Assembly: GCA_963981015.1 (NCBI GenBank)
Contig: CAXCCG010000007.1
Coordinates: forward strand, 1 to 43,281
Source: Thiopontia sp013349825
GTDB lineage: Bacteria; Pseudomonadota; Gammaproteobacteria; GCF-002020875
Direction: 5' to 3'
Length of the DNA: 43,281 bases
The notes beneath the pieces are model-generated. The model saw nothing but the letters and a program-made list of their open reading frames with translations. It was not told the origin of the DNA and searched no databases. This document shows positions 1 through 10,800 of the stretch, in pieces. Position 1 is the first letter of the stretch. Each line of letters begins with the position of its first letter. Both the position numbers and the translations under genes were made by a program.

Positions 1-306
1 AACCTGACCGGCAGCGAAGATGCGCCGGTGATAAGCGGCACCAGCAGTGGAGCGCTGGTAGAAGATACAGCGAGTGTGAGTGGACAGCTGAGCGTGAGCG
101 ATGCGGATGATGAAGACAGCCCTGCGTTTAACGAAGAGAGCCTGAGCGGTACCTACGGATCGCTGAGCATAGATGCAGACGGCAGCTGGACCTACACGCC
201 AGACAGCAGCATAAATAGTCTGAATGCAGGAGAGAGTGCGAGCGAGAGCTTCACCGTGACAGCGGAAACGGCGGATGGAGAGATAGTGACCCAGCAGGTG
301 ACCGTG
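1..306 (+). repeat. VCBS repeat unit (102 residues), end of a probable upstream array
   Basis: The motif encoding NLTG starts at base 1 and recurs in frame at base 307, giving a 306-bp, 102-residue period. Codons in this unit are clearly more GC-rich than those after about base 330. This suggests it is the last member of a homogenised tandem array lying mostly left of the window. Confidence 0.55.
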
Positions 307-3300
307 AACCTGACCGGAACCAATGATATTCCTGTGTTAACTTCAGGGTCCGTAAGTGCAACTGAAGATCAACTGGAGAGTGGGATTTCAGCCACAGCGG
401 GTGAAAGTAACTTGTTGAGTCAAGTGAGTGATGCGGATGATGGTGATACTACCTTTACGATTGGCCAAATCAATGGTTCAGCAGCTAATGTTGGGCAAGC
501 AATAACCGTTACTCTGAGTTATCAGGATAAGTCTGGAAGTTCTCAAACTCAGGATGTCAGCTTAACTGTAAATGCAGATGGTAGTTATTCAGTCTCCGGC
601 TTTGATCTGGATGCACTACCTGCAGGGAATAATGCGACTGCAATATTTACCTATACGGCAATGGATGATAGTGGAGCAGAATCATCAACTGAAACTGCAA
701 CCATTACAATTAGTGGAACTAATGATAGTCCAATAGCAGTAGATGATGGTCTGGCGTCACATGCGCAGGGCGAATTTACAGTTGCTTCATTTGCATCGGG
801 GCAAGAGCAATCTGTGCCTGATGTTGCAGCCCTCAGTAATGGTGGTTATGTAGTTGCCTGGACTGAAGAGAGTGGTTCTTCCTATTCTGGTGCAGAAACC
901 CAAGATCTGAACGATGATGGAGATGTTTCAGATTCTGGTGAAACTATATGGGCAACCCGCACCAATCATGACGTGTTTCTGCAGCGCTATGATGTGAATG
1001 GTAATGAGGATGGCGATGCAATTCGAATTAATGAATTGATCAGCAGCACCAGCCAGGATGGTGGTAGAAGTCAGCATGATGTAAATGTGGTTGGACTGGA
1101 AAACGGAAACTTTCTAGTTACTTGGCAGTCCGATGACCACTATATTAGCCAAGATAACTGGGATAATGGTTCGCGTTATATTCGTGGCAAGATCTTTGAT
1201 GAGGATGGTAATACAGTCAAAGAGGAGTTCACCATTGCCCGTGCTGAATATGATCCAATTGTTGCACTGCCAGATGGTGGGTTTATTGTCTCTTGGTCAG
1301 CTTCAGCCCAACTGGATAATACAGATCAAGGTGATGTAGATAATCCACTCTACTCGGATACCCATGATGGTAGTGGTTTTGGGGTTGTTGTACAGCGTTT
1401 TGATGCTGCAGGAAATGAATTAGGTAGTGATCTGGTTGTGAATACCTTTACCCAAGGGGATCAAATCGATACAGATATTACATTCCTGGGAGACGGTACG
1501 GCATTAATGACCTGGCAATCTGAAAACCAGGATGGAAGTGGGTATGGTGTTTATGCACAGCGTCTTGAATTAACTTCTGATGGACTCTCCAAGGCTGGAA
1601 GTGAGATTGCGGTCAATCAGACAACTTCCAGTGACCAGACAGACCCTGAGGTAACAGCATTGAGTAATGGAAATGCAGTTATCACCTGGGAGTCTGCAGC
1701 AACGGGCCAGGGTGTTGTAGCACAGCTTGTACAGAGTGATGGCTCGCTTTCTGGTAGTGAGATAGAAATTGCATCTTCGGGTAGTAACCCAGTTGTTACT
1801 GCTCTGGGAGATGGGTTTGTGGTGCTTTGGCAGGATGATGGTGAGATCTATACCCGTACCTATGATGCTGTGGGTGCTCCTTCTAGTGTGGCCTCTGTTG
1901 TCAATACAGTGACTGCTGGAGAGCAGAGTGAGCCTGCAGTGGTCGTTATGGGAGATGGAGGCTATGTGGTTACCTATGAATCAGGTGATGGTATTACCGG
2001 TGTCCGATTTGATTCATCCGGTAATCCGTTTGTTCAATCCAGTAGTGGCTTCTCTACGGATGAAGATTCAGTACTGACTATTCAAGGTAGTACCCTGTTG
2101 TCCAATGATAGTGATGTGGATAGCAGCTCAATCACTATTCAGAGTGTTGATTCTACTGCAACGGATGAGAATGGTGTAGTGATCGGCACTGTTGAACTGA
2201 ATGGGTCAGGCAATGTGGTCTTTACACCGAATAGCGAGCTTGATGCACTGCGTGCTGGCGAGACCAGTGATGTGACTTTAAATTACACCATCACAGATGG
2301 GTCAGCTACGGATAGTGCAACCATAACGGTACGTGTAATAGGTACCAATGATGGCCCTGTTCTGTCAGATCTGAGTGGTACATTAAGCTATACCGAAGGT
2401 GATGGTGCCATCGTAATTGATAATACAATCACATTGACAGATGTGGACGACACAAATATCGAGGGTGCTACGGTCCAGATTAGCGGTAATTATCAGTCAT
2501 CAGAAGATCTACTCAGTTTTACTGATCAGAATGGGATTAGTGGAAGTTGGAATAGTAGTACGGGTGCATTGACCCTGAGTGGTACCGCAACCAAGGCGCA
2601 GTATGAGTCTGCACTGGAGAGTGTCAAATACAGTAATAGCAGCGAGAGTCCAGATACGGCTGACCGAACTGTTAATTGGACAGTAACGGATGGGCATACC
2701 ACTTCATCAGCAGGTACCTCTACGATTTCGGTTTCTGATTCTAATGACATAGCGACAACCAGTGATATCTCTGCCTCTGGTCTTGAAGATGCAAGTTCTA
2801 TTTCGGTGACCCTCAGTGGCAGTGATAGTGATGGAACGGTAGCAAGTTTTAATATCAGTAGCCTACCAGCCAATGGCACACTCTATAGTGATAGTGGGCT
2901 GAGCCAGAGTGTATCGAGTGGGGCTACGATTACAGCAAGTAATGAGTCGGCAACTCTTTACTTTGTGCCGGATCAGGATTGGAGTGGTCAGACTACATTC
3001 CAATATGCGGCAACGGATAATCTAGGTGGCACAGATACAACTCCGGCTACTGCAACCATTACAGTTTCTGCGGTTAATGATGTGGCGACTTTGAGTGATC
3101 TGGATGGAACACTCACTTATACAGAAGGTGATCTAGCTACAGCAATTGATCATTCAATCACGCTGGCCGATGTGGATGATACCCATATTGAGGGTGCCGC
3201 CATACAGATCAGCGGTAACTATCAAGCAGCAGAAGATCTGCTGAGCTTTTCCAGTCAGAATGGGATTAGTGGAAGCTGGAATAGTGGTACGGGTACACTG

Positions 3301-6300
3301 ACTCTGAGTGGTACCGCAACCAAGGCGCAGTATGAGGTAGCGCTAGAGAGCGTGAAATATAGCAATAGCAGTGATGATCCAGATCTATCAAACCGCACAG
3401 TGAGTTGGACGGTAAATGATGGAGATAATAATTCTGCAACCGGCACATCAACTATTACTGTCTCTGCTGTGAATGATGCAGCAGAGTTGAGTGGACTAGG
3501 TGGTACATTGGCCTATACCGAGAATGATGGTGCGACAGTAATCGATAGCTCTATTACATTGACCGATGTGGACGATACTCATATTGATGGTGCTACGATC
3601 CAGATCAGTGGTAACTATCAGTCATCAGAAGATTTGCTCATCTTTAGTGATCAGAATGGGATTAGCGGAAGCTGGAATAGTAGTACGGGTACACTCACCT
3701 TGAGTGGTACTGCAACCAAAGCGCAGTATGAATCAGCGCTCGAGAGTGTGAAATACAGTAATAGTAGTGAAAACCCTGATACAGATAATCGCACTATTTC
3801 CTGGCTTGTAACCGATGGAGATCTGAACTCGAGTACGGGCACTTCTACGGTCTCTGTTGCTGCAGTCAATGATATTGCTACGACATCAGATGTTGCTACA
3901 AGCGGAAATGAAGATGCAACATCCATCGCAGTAACACTTTCAGGCAGTGATGTGGATGGTTCTATCGCAAGCTTTACGGTGAGTAGCTTGCCTTCTAACG
4001 GTACATTATATAGTGATAGTGCATTAACTCAGGTGGTCAGTTCAGGAGCTATTATTGGGGCTTCAAGTGGTGCAGCAACCCTCTACTTTGACCCAGATAG
4101 CAATTGGAGTGGAGGTACCAGCTTCCAATATGCTGCAACGGATGATAGTGGTGCTACCGATGCATCACCTGCAACTGCAACGATCACCGTTTCTGCAGTA
4201 GCTGATGTACCTACACTAGATGTGGTTGTTGGTAGTGGATCTTCATCATCCACCGCTGACTATGCCATTGTACTCAATGAATCGGGTAATAATGATGCAC
4301 TACAGGTGAGTAATGGTGGCGCAATACTCGGGGGGGAGAGTGAACTTACCCTCTCGATTGATTTCTCAATGGATGCCAACGACTTTACCGATTATGTGCC
4401 ACTGGTCTCATATGCGACCAGTTCAGATGATAATGAGTTCCGTATTGAACTGGACCCTGATAGTAATGATGAATTTCAGATCAAACTGACAAGTCATGGA
4501 GATAGCGAAAGTAGTGCTCAGCTTGACCGTAGCTTACTGTTTGACGGTGAAATGCATAATTTGCAGGTCAGTATTGGTCAGAATGGTGCGATCGAATATA
4601 TTATTGATGGTGTTACGGTCTCTACTGATACATTTGATAACTCTTCGACTCCTACCATTTCTAGCGGTGGAACATTGCTCTTTGGGCATGAACAGGACTC
4701 TGTTGGTGGCGGTTTTGATTCTGAAGAGTACTTCGATGGAAAAATTGGTGATATCAAGATTTATGATACAGGGACTGTAACCGGGGGTACCACACCAGTC
4801 GCTCACTGGGATATGAATGCGCTCAATAATGGTGTGATCTCTGACCAGATTGGAAGTAACGACCTCAATGTTATCTCTATTTCAGGTTCTGATTTCACGA
4901 CAGGGAGTACGCCATATCTTGATGCTGTGGGCAGTGTGGAGGGGTCTGGTACCGATACCGTCTATCCATTAACCATTACCACAGCACTGGTGGATATTGA
5001 TGGTAGTGAGAGTCTCACTATTGTTGTTTCCGGTCTGCCAACGGGGGTTGCATTAAGTGCTGGTACAGACAACGGCAACGGTAGCTATACAGTTACAAGT
5101 AGTGACCTGAGTGGACTGACAATGACAGTTCCTGACACGGTTTCAGCTGATTTTGATCTGACTGTGACTGCAACGGCCACAGAAAGTTCAAACAGTGATA
5201 CAGCAGTTGCGTCAGAAACAGTCACTGTAGATATTACGAATATTGTTGCAACGACAGATGATGTTTCTTCAACCGGAAATGAGGATGCCACCTATGTTGC
5301 CATTACGCTCTCAGGAAGTGATTCAGATGGTTCTGTAGCAAGCTTTACAGTCAGTAGCTTGCCATCGAATGGAACGCTTTACAGTGACAGCGCATTGACT
5401 CAGGCAGTGACCTCGGGTGCAGTCATTGCAGCTGCTGGTTCTGCAGCGACTCTCTATTTTGACCCGGACAGTAACTGGAGTGGAGCAACAAGTTTCCAAT
5501 ATGCTGCGACAGATGATAGTGGGGCAACGGATGCCACACCAGCGACTGCTTCAATTACGATTACTGCTGTTGCTGATGCCCCGGTGGTCTCGATGACAAT
5601 TGGTGGAGAGACCGTTAATACACCATCAGGTAACTCTCCTAATACCCCAACTACAGCAAGTGGTCCTGATTTAAGTGGTGCAACGGATTATGGGGATGGC
5701 CAAAGTGGTTGGGACCGGGTTCAGACCAGTAATAATGATGATGTTGTTATTGCGGGTAATGATTGGGATGAGATCAAACTGAAAAATGGTGATGATCAAT
5801 TGTCGGCAGGAGATGCAGATTCAAACTGGAGTGAAATCAATGCGGGTGAGGGTGACGATGTTCTCTCTGTTGGCGATGATTGGAGCAAGATTGACCTCAA
5901 AGATGGAGATGATCAATTAACAGTTGGAGATGGTGATAGTGGCTGGGCTGAGATTAAGGCTGGTGATGGTGATGATGTTGTCACTGCTGGGGATGATTGG
6001 GATTACATCAATATGGGGAGTGGTGCTAACCAGTTGACTGCAGGAGATGGTGACACTGGCTGGGCTGAAGTCAAAGGTGGGGATGATGTTGATGTAATCT
6101 CATTGGGTAATGATTGGGATTATATTGACCTCAAGGAGGGTTCAGATCATCTGCTTGTCGGTGATGGTGATGCAGGTTGGGCAGAGATCAAAGCAGGTGG
6201 GGGTGATGACCGCCTACAAGTTGGTTCGGGTTGGGATGAAATCAATGGTGAGGGAGGAACGGATACCTTGATTATGGAAGGTTCCAGTTCGGACTACTCG

Positions 6301-7755
6301 GTTGGCTCTGATGGTGACTGGACGACCTATACCAAAGACGGTCATACCACCAGTGTCAAGAATGTTGAGGTGATTCAATTTGAAGATGATTTGGTTACAA
6401 CCTATGAATATCCTGTAACAGTAACCGCTACCTTGAGTGATACAGATGGTAGTGAATCATTGTCTGATATGGTTATTAGTGGTCTCCCTTCTGGAACGGT
6501 CTCGTTGAAGGATGGTAATGGTGATGCCCTCACTGCAAATGGTGATGGTAGTTATACGGTCTCTGTCAATTCGGGTGAGGCGGCAACATTTACACTGGTC
6601 TCTAACCATTCGCTTTCCAGTAGTGAAAAGAGCTCAATCTCCTCAACGGTGACAGCAACGGAGGCTTCCAATGGTGACACTGAAGACTCTGTACAGAGTG
6701 CAACGATTGTGGATGGCATTATTGAAGGGCTAGAGTATACAACCTCTTCTGGTGTTAGCGGCCTTACCGATGAAAATGGCTCTTTCCTCTATCGCAGTGG
6801 TGATGTTGTCACCTTCTCGATTGGTGATGTGGTTGTCGGCACGGTAGATACAGCTCAGATGGGTGATGACTTGGTCTTCCTGCAAGACCTGGCCGGTGTG
6901 CTACGTACCAATATGAATGATGAGTATGTAGAGAATATGGCGGTATTCTTACAGTCTCTGGATGAGAATGGTGATGCCTACGATGGTATTCGCATTACTG
7001 AAGAGATGCGTGCAGCCTTTACTGATGGTGATACCAGTAATGATATTCACCTTGCAGATGCCACAGAGGAAATTACTGAACAGTTAATTGGGCAGGTTGG
7101 TGAAGAGGTGATCTCTGAAGAGGCCGCAATGGTACATGTTCAGGATATGCTTGAGGAGTATGCGGGATTGGATGAGTCCGCTTTTGAACAGCGAGTCTCA
7201 GAAGAGTCTGATATTTTGGGTGCTCTATCTGATGAAGAGATTCTTGCAGGGGATGGCTACTCCGATGAAGCAGAGTTGGTTATTGATCAGAATGAGACAC
7301 TCTTTGCTGATGGTGATAGCAGTGAAATTCTTCTGGGTGACTTCGGAGATGAACCTCTGTTTGAGGGTGAAGAGTCCTCCGCGAGTCTCGAAGAGGAATC
7401 TTTTGCAGATCTGTTTGAGGATGAGTCTGAAGAAGATATTCTCTATGGTGAGTTTGCAGACGATGAGGCACTATTCGCTTCTGAGAGTGAGAGCTTTGAG
7501 GGTGGACTATTGGATGAAACCGATCAGTCACTGGATATTGGAGACCTGTTACCTGATGAGGTTGCTGATGATGAGATTACTCAATACCTGAATGAAGTCG
7601 TCGAAGCAGATGATGCCACTGAGACTGAAGTGGTGGTTGCTGAAGAGGGTGAAGAGGATGCACCTGTCACAGACTATTCAGACTACTCTCCATTGAGTGA
7701 TTCATTGAGTGATCTTGGCTCTATCAACCCTATAGATGTTGACGTGATCAAATAA
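1..7755 (+). CDS. Giant VCBS/cadherin-like repeat adhesin, 5'-truncated by window edge
   Basis: The frame is open from base 1, so the true start lies upstream; the visible part is about 2584 residues. It begins in a VCBS-type repeat (1-306), continues through more Ig/cadherin-like repeats, then a region at about 740-2030 with recurring DGGxxVxW-type strands resembling a beta-propeller. Two alternating repeat families follow (2368-4206, 5248-5577), split by a LamG-like jelly roll at about 4250-4900. RTX-like Gly/Asp repeats carrying regular Trp lie at 5734-6250. An EF-hand-like loop DLNDDGDVSDSGE sits near 904-945. The last 250 residues are very acidic and end without a textbook RTX tail; the DLLPDE...YL pattern near the end loosely resembles a type I secretion target domain. 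Such proteins are usually exported by type I systems and act in surface adhesion or biofilm; no transporter is visible here. The export route is inferred. Confidence 0.9.
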   Translation, partial: NLTGSEDAPVISGTSSGALVEDTASVSGQLSVSDADDEDSPAFNEESLSGTYGSLSIDADGSWTYTPDSSINSLNAGESASESFTVTAETADGEIVTQQVTVNLTGTNDIPVLTSGSVSATEDQLESGISATAGESNLLSQVSDADDGDTTFTIGQINGSAANVGQAITVTLSYQDKSGSSQTQDVSLTVNADGSYSVSGFDLDALPAGNNATAIFTYTAMDDSGAESSTETATITISGTNDSPIAVDDGLASHAQGEFTVASFASGQEQSVPDVAALSNGGYVVAWTEESGSSYSGAETQDLNDDGDVSDSGETIWATRTNHDVFLQRYDVNGNEDGDAIRINELISSTSQDGGRSQHDVNVVGLENGNFLVTWQSDDHYISQDNWDNGSRYIRGKIFDEDGNTVKEEFTIARAEYDPIVALPDGGFIVSWSASAQLDNTDQGDVDNPLYSDTHDGSGFGVVVQRFDAAGNELGSDLVVNTFTQGDQIDTDITFLGDGTALMTWQSENQDGSGYGVYAQRLELTSDGLSKAGSEIAVNQTTSSDQTDPEVTALSNGNAVITWESAATGQGVVAQLVQSDGSLSGSEIEIASSGSNPVVTALGDGFVVLWQDDGEIYTRTYDAVGAPSSVASVVNTVTAGEQSEPAVVVMGDGGYVVTYESGDGITGVRFDSSGNPFVQSSSGFSTDEDSVLTIQGSTLLSNDSDVDSSSITIQSVDSTATDENGVVIGTVELNGSGNVVFTPNSELDALRAGETSDVTLNYTITDGSATDSATITVRVIGTNDGPVLSDLSGTLSYTEGDGAIVIDNTITLTDVDDTNIEGATVQISGNYQSSEDLLSFTDQNGISGSWNSSTGALTLSGTATKAQYESALESVKYSNSSESPDTADRTVNWTVTDGHTTSSAGTSTISVSDSNDIATTSDISASGLEDASSISVTLSGSDSDGTVASFNISSLPANGTLYSDSGLSQSVSSGATITASNESATLYFVPDQDWSGQTTFQYAATDNLGGTDTTPATATITVSAVNDVATLSDLDGTLTYTEGDLATAIDHSITLADVDDTHIEGAAIQISGNYQAAEDLLSFSSQNGISGSWNSGTGTLTLSGTATKAQYEVALESVKYSNSSDDPDLSNRTVSWTVNDGDNNSATGTSTITVSAVNDAAELSGLGGTLAYTENDGATVIDSSITLTDVDDTHIDGATIQISGNYQSSEDLLIFSDQNGISGSWNSSTGTLTLSGTATKAQYESALESVKYSNSSENPDTDNRTISWLVTDGDLNSSTGTSTVSVAAVNDIATTSDVATSGNEDATSIAVTLSGSDVDGSIASFTVSSLPSNGTLYSDSALTQVVSSGAIIGASSGAATLYFDPDSNWSGGTSFQYAATDDSGATDASPATATITVSAVADVPTLDVVVGSGSSSSTADYAIVLNESGNNDALQVSNGGAILGGESELTLSIDFSMDANDFTDYVPLVSYATSSDDNEFRIELDPDSNDEFQIKLTSHGDSESSAQLDRSLLFDGEMHNLQVSIGQNGAIEYIIDGVTVSTDTFDNSSTPTISSGGTLLFGHEQDSVGGGFDSEEYFDGKIGDIKIYDTGTVTGGTTPVAHWDMNALNNGVISDQIGSNDLNVISISGSDFTTGSTPYLDAVGSVEGSGTDTVYPLTITTALVDIDGSESLTIVVSGLPTGVALSAGTDNGNGSYTVTSSDLSGLTMTVPDTVSADFDLTVTATATESSNSDTAVASETVTVDITNIVATTDDVSSTGNEDATYVAITLSGSDSDGSVASFTVSSLPSNGTLYSDSALTQAVTSGAVIAAAGSAATLYFDPDSNWSGATSFQYAATDDSGATDATPATASITITAVADAPVVSMTIGGETVNTPSGNSPNTPTTASGPDLSGATDYGDGQSGWDRVQTSNNDDVVIAGNDWDEIKLKNGDDQLSAGDADSNWSEINAGEGDDVLSVGDDWSKIDLKDGDDQLTVGDGDSGWAEIKAGDGDDVVTAGDDWDYINMGSGANQLTAGDGDTGWAEVKGGDDVDVISLGNDWDYIDLKEGSDHLLVGDGDAGWAEIKAGGGDDRLQVGSGWDEINGEGGTDTLIMEGSSSDYSVGSDGDWTTYTKDGHTTSVKNVEVIQFEDDLVTTYEYPVTVTATLSDTDGSESLSDMVISGLPSGTVSLKDGNGDALTANGDGSYTVSVNSGEAATFTLVSNHSLSSSEKSSISSTVTATEASNGDTEDSVQSATIVDGIIEGLEYTTSSGVSGLTDENGSFLYRSGDVVTFSIGDVVVGTVDTAQMGDDLVFLQDLAGVLRTNMNDEYVENMAVFLQSLDENGDAYDGIRITEEMRAAFTDGDTSNDIHLADATEEITEQLIGQVGEEVISEEAAMVHVQDMLEEYAGLDESAFEQRVSEESDILGALSDEEILAGDGYSDEAELVIDQNETLFADGDSSEILLGDFGDEPLFEGEESSASLEEESFADLFEDESEEDILYGEFADDEALFASESESFEGGLLDETDQSLDIGDLLPDEVADDEITQYLNEVVEADDATETEVVVAEEGEEDAPVTDYSDYSPLSDSLSDLGSINPIDVDVIK
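2368..3870 (+). repeat. Three copies of repeat family A in the adhesin
   Basis: About 125-residue units begin near 2368, 3094 and 3484. Each contains ISGNYQ, the stretch QNGISGSWNS and the stretch SGTATKAQYE followed by VKYSNSS. The copies are very similar at DNA level as well, so they arose by recent duplication or are homogenised by recombination. A unit of family B separates copies 1 and 2, while copies 2 and 3 are adjacent. Confidence 0.85.
2752..5577 (+). repeat. Three dispersed copies of repeat family B in the adhesin
   Basis: About 110-residue units lie near 2752-3081, 3877-4206 and 5248-5577. Each has SLPxNGTLYSDS, a central LYFxPDxxWSG and FQYAATD. They look like bacterial cadherin/Ig-like repeats. 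The third is separated from the second by the LamG-like domain. Confidence 0.85.
5734..6250 (+). repeat. Trp-containing RTX-like repeats in the adhesin
   Basis: Units of roughly 37 residues alternate GDDxLxxGDxDxxW-EIxAG with GDDVxxxGxDWDxIxLK. The GDD and GDG elements resemble calcium-binding RTX nonapeptides, but a Trp recurs in each half-unit, which is unusual. Calcium binding is inferred from the resemblance only. Confidence 0.7.
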
Positions 7756-7807
7756 GGGTACACATCATAACGGTACAGAGGGCTGGTGAAAGAGAGCGAG
7801 AGTCGAT

Positions 7808-7831
7808 AGAGCTACTGTATAGAGTAGCTCT
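7808..7831. terminator. Hairpin between convergent adhesin and RND genes
   Basis: A perfect 9-bp inverted repeat (7808-7816 and 7823-7831) with a 6-nt loop lies between the two convergent stop codons, where a bidirectional terminator would be expected. There is no T tract on either side, so classical intrinsic termination is doubtful. Confidence 0.35.
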
Positions 7832-7866
7832 AGAGAGCGCTCATGGAAATCTACAGCCAGAGGTAT

Positions 7867-10800
7867 TTATTCTTTACTGTCGAGAAAAATTTGACGTCCC
7901 AGGCTGACACAGCCGAGTGGAATTACAAACAGAGTCAGAATGGTTGAGACAAAAACTCCAAAGAGTAGAGAGATGGCCATACCCTGAAAGATGGGATCGG
8001 TGATGATCACTGAAGCACCCAAAACCAGAGCCAGAGCCGTGATCAAGATAGGGCGTGTACGCGCCTTAACGGCCATAATAACCGCCTCAACCAGCTCTTC
8101 TCCCTGGTGGACCTGATGGATGGTGAAATCAACCAGAAGAATGGAGTTGCGTACAATGATACCGGCCAGTGCAATCCAGCCAATCATTGAGGTTGCCGTA
8201 AAGTCCGCAGTAAGTAGCCAGTGTCCGGGAATGATTCCCAGTAGTGTCAGTGGAATTGGAGCCATAATCACAGCAGGAATCAGAAAGTTACCAAACTGCC
8301 AGACCACCAGCATATAGATGGCGATCAAAGCCACAATAAAGGCAGTCCCCAAGTCTCTAAAGGTTTCAAAGGTGACGGTCCACTCACCACTCCACTCAAA
8401 GCCGCTGATGCGATCACTCTCAGGCGCACCCATGTAGGTGGCCTGCAATGAAAGCCCGTCTGGAGTGGTATAATCCTTCAGTCGTTTCTCAATATCCAGC
8501 ATGGCATAGATCGGGGCAGCATATTGGCCTGTGGTATCGCCTACGACAAACTCAACCGCCCGAAGGTCTTTGTGGAAGATCATCTGCTCTCGTGGCACCT
8601 CTTCAAAATGGCCCAATTCTGAAAGAGGGATGGTGCGCCCATCCGGGGTTGCAACAGGTAGGTTGCTGAGTTGGCGGAGCAGGGAGCGTTTGTTGAGTGG
8701 GATCAACAGGGTGATCCAGGTTGGCTCCTGTACCCCCGGCTGTTTCAGATCGATTACCTTAAACTCGCCCATTGCCATCGCCAGGTGTTGATTGATGGTA
8801 TCGACAGAAATTCCCTGTCGGGCGGCCTTGTGGATGTCCACCTGGAAATTCCAGGTTGTCGCAGGAGAACGCATATAGTTATCGACATCGGTGACCAGTG
8901 GAGAACTTTTGAAAATTTGAGTCATCTTGGAGGCAACTGCACGACGGGTTTCTGCATCAGGGCCATGGATCTCTGCCACGACTGTCTGCAAAACCGGTGG
9001 ACCGGGCGGCATCTCCACAACAGTTAAGGTGGTGCCGCTAGTGGATGCAAATGGTGCAAGTTGTTTACGAATCGCGGTGGCGATCTCATGGCTACTACGC
9101 TCGCGGTCTCGCTTATCGAGCAACTGAATGGCGATATCTGCCTGCCAGGGGAATTGGCGCATATAGTAGTGCCGAACCAGGCCATTGAAATCGAACGGTT
9201 GTGAGTTTCCGATATAGCTCTGTAACGATAGAATTTCCGGAATTGACTGCAGCTCTGCTGCCAGTGATCGAGTCAGGTTTGCGGTCTCTGGAAGGGCTGT
9301 TCCATCGGGCATGTCGACCATCACACTGAGGGTTGGTTTATTGTCAAAGGGGAGCATCTTTACAGTGACACTCTTGTTGTAAAACATCCACATTGAGAGC
9401 GCAAAGCTGACAATCAGGAACAGGAGAAACCCCCAACTCATCAATCGATTGGTCATCAGTATACAGAGAACACGGTGGAAGAAGCTATCCAGGCCTGCAT
9501 CCATCCTCTTCTCCCGTTCCTCCATCTTTTTCAGTCGCTCCATCGGTGGGCGCATACGCACCGAGAGCCAGGGGACAAAAATCAGGGCAGAAAAGAGAGA
9601 GAGCAGCATTGCCACTGAACCCAATACCGGGATGGGTTCCATATAGGGCCCCATCATTCCACGTACAAAGCCCATGGGTACCAGTGCGGCAACCACCGTA
9701 TACGTTGCCAAAATTGTTGGATTACCCACTTCACGTACCGCGTCGACGGCAACAATCGTTGACATTTTCCCTGCACGTAACCAGCGACGATAGATATTTT
9801 CAACCACCACGATGGCATCATCCACCAGAATGCCGATGGCAAAAATCAGTGCGAAGAGACTGACACGGTCGATGGTATAACCGAGGATCATTGCAATAAA
9901 TACGGTAGTGACCAGGATGACCGGAATGGTCAGTAGTACTACGATTGAAGGGGTCAAACCCAGGCTGAGCCAGACCAGAAGTGTTACCGCTGCAGTGGCA
10001 ATGAGCAACTTGAAGAGTAGTCCATTGACCTTGTCGTTTGCTGTTTTTCCATAGTCACGACTGACCGTTATGTTTATGTTTTCAGGTATTTTATAGCCCT
10101 TTAGAGTCTCCAGCTCCTTCAGAATACGGTCCACCACAGCAACTCCGTTGGTGTTGACCTGTTTCGCCAGTGCAATGGTCACTGCTGCAGCATCACGTAC
10201 CGATCTCTTGGTTGGATCGGGGTATGCCGGACCATTGGAGTAGAGCACCATCGATTGTGTCTCTTGAGGCCCCTCAACAACACGTGCTACATCTTTTAGA
10301 AAGAGTGGTGCTCCACGATGTTGCCCCACCACCAGATTCTCCACATCTTTACGGCTCTGTAGAAAACCTCCTGACTTTACGAAGTGGTGGCGACCTGAAA
10401 GCTCGATTGAGCCAACCGTCATACTGGTGTTGAACCCTTTGAGAGTCATGGCAATCTGCCCCATGCTGATCCCAAACCCTTCCAGGCGGGTCGGGTCCAC
10501 TTCGACACGAATCTGTCGTTGACGGCCACCCACTACAAAACCGGTTCCTGTCATGGGTAGTTGTTTGAAATGTTGTAGCAGATCAACTGCAAGTGTACGT
10601 AACACCTCATCATCCACCTCTTCAGACCAGAGGGTGAGATTGAGCACAGGGACATCATCCACCTCTTTGGGTTTAACGGTAGGTGGTTTGGCACCCGGAG
10701 CCAACAGGTCCAGGTTAGAGGCAATTTTGCTGTGGACCTGAACCAGAGAGGGACCCATCGGTTCACCCACCTCAAATTCCAGCGTAATCAACCCCATCTC

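Noticed and set aside
2526..2879. Antisense open frames over the adhesin (also 2509-2697, 3255-3446, 3651-3926, 4534-4806)
   Set aside because: They mirror the repeats of the giant gene on the other strand, have low-complexity Ser/Val/Leu content and no ribosome sites.
7136..7591. 151-residue open frame inside the adhesin C-terminus
   Set aside because: It lies fully inside the clearly coding acidic region in another frame, with Leu/Met/Arg-rich shadow composition.
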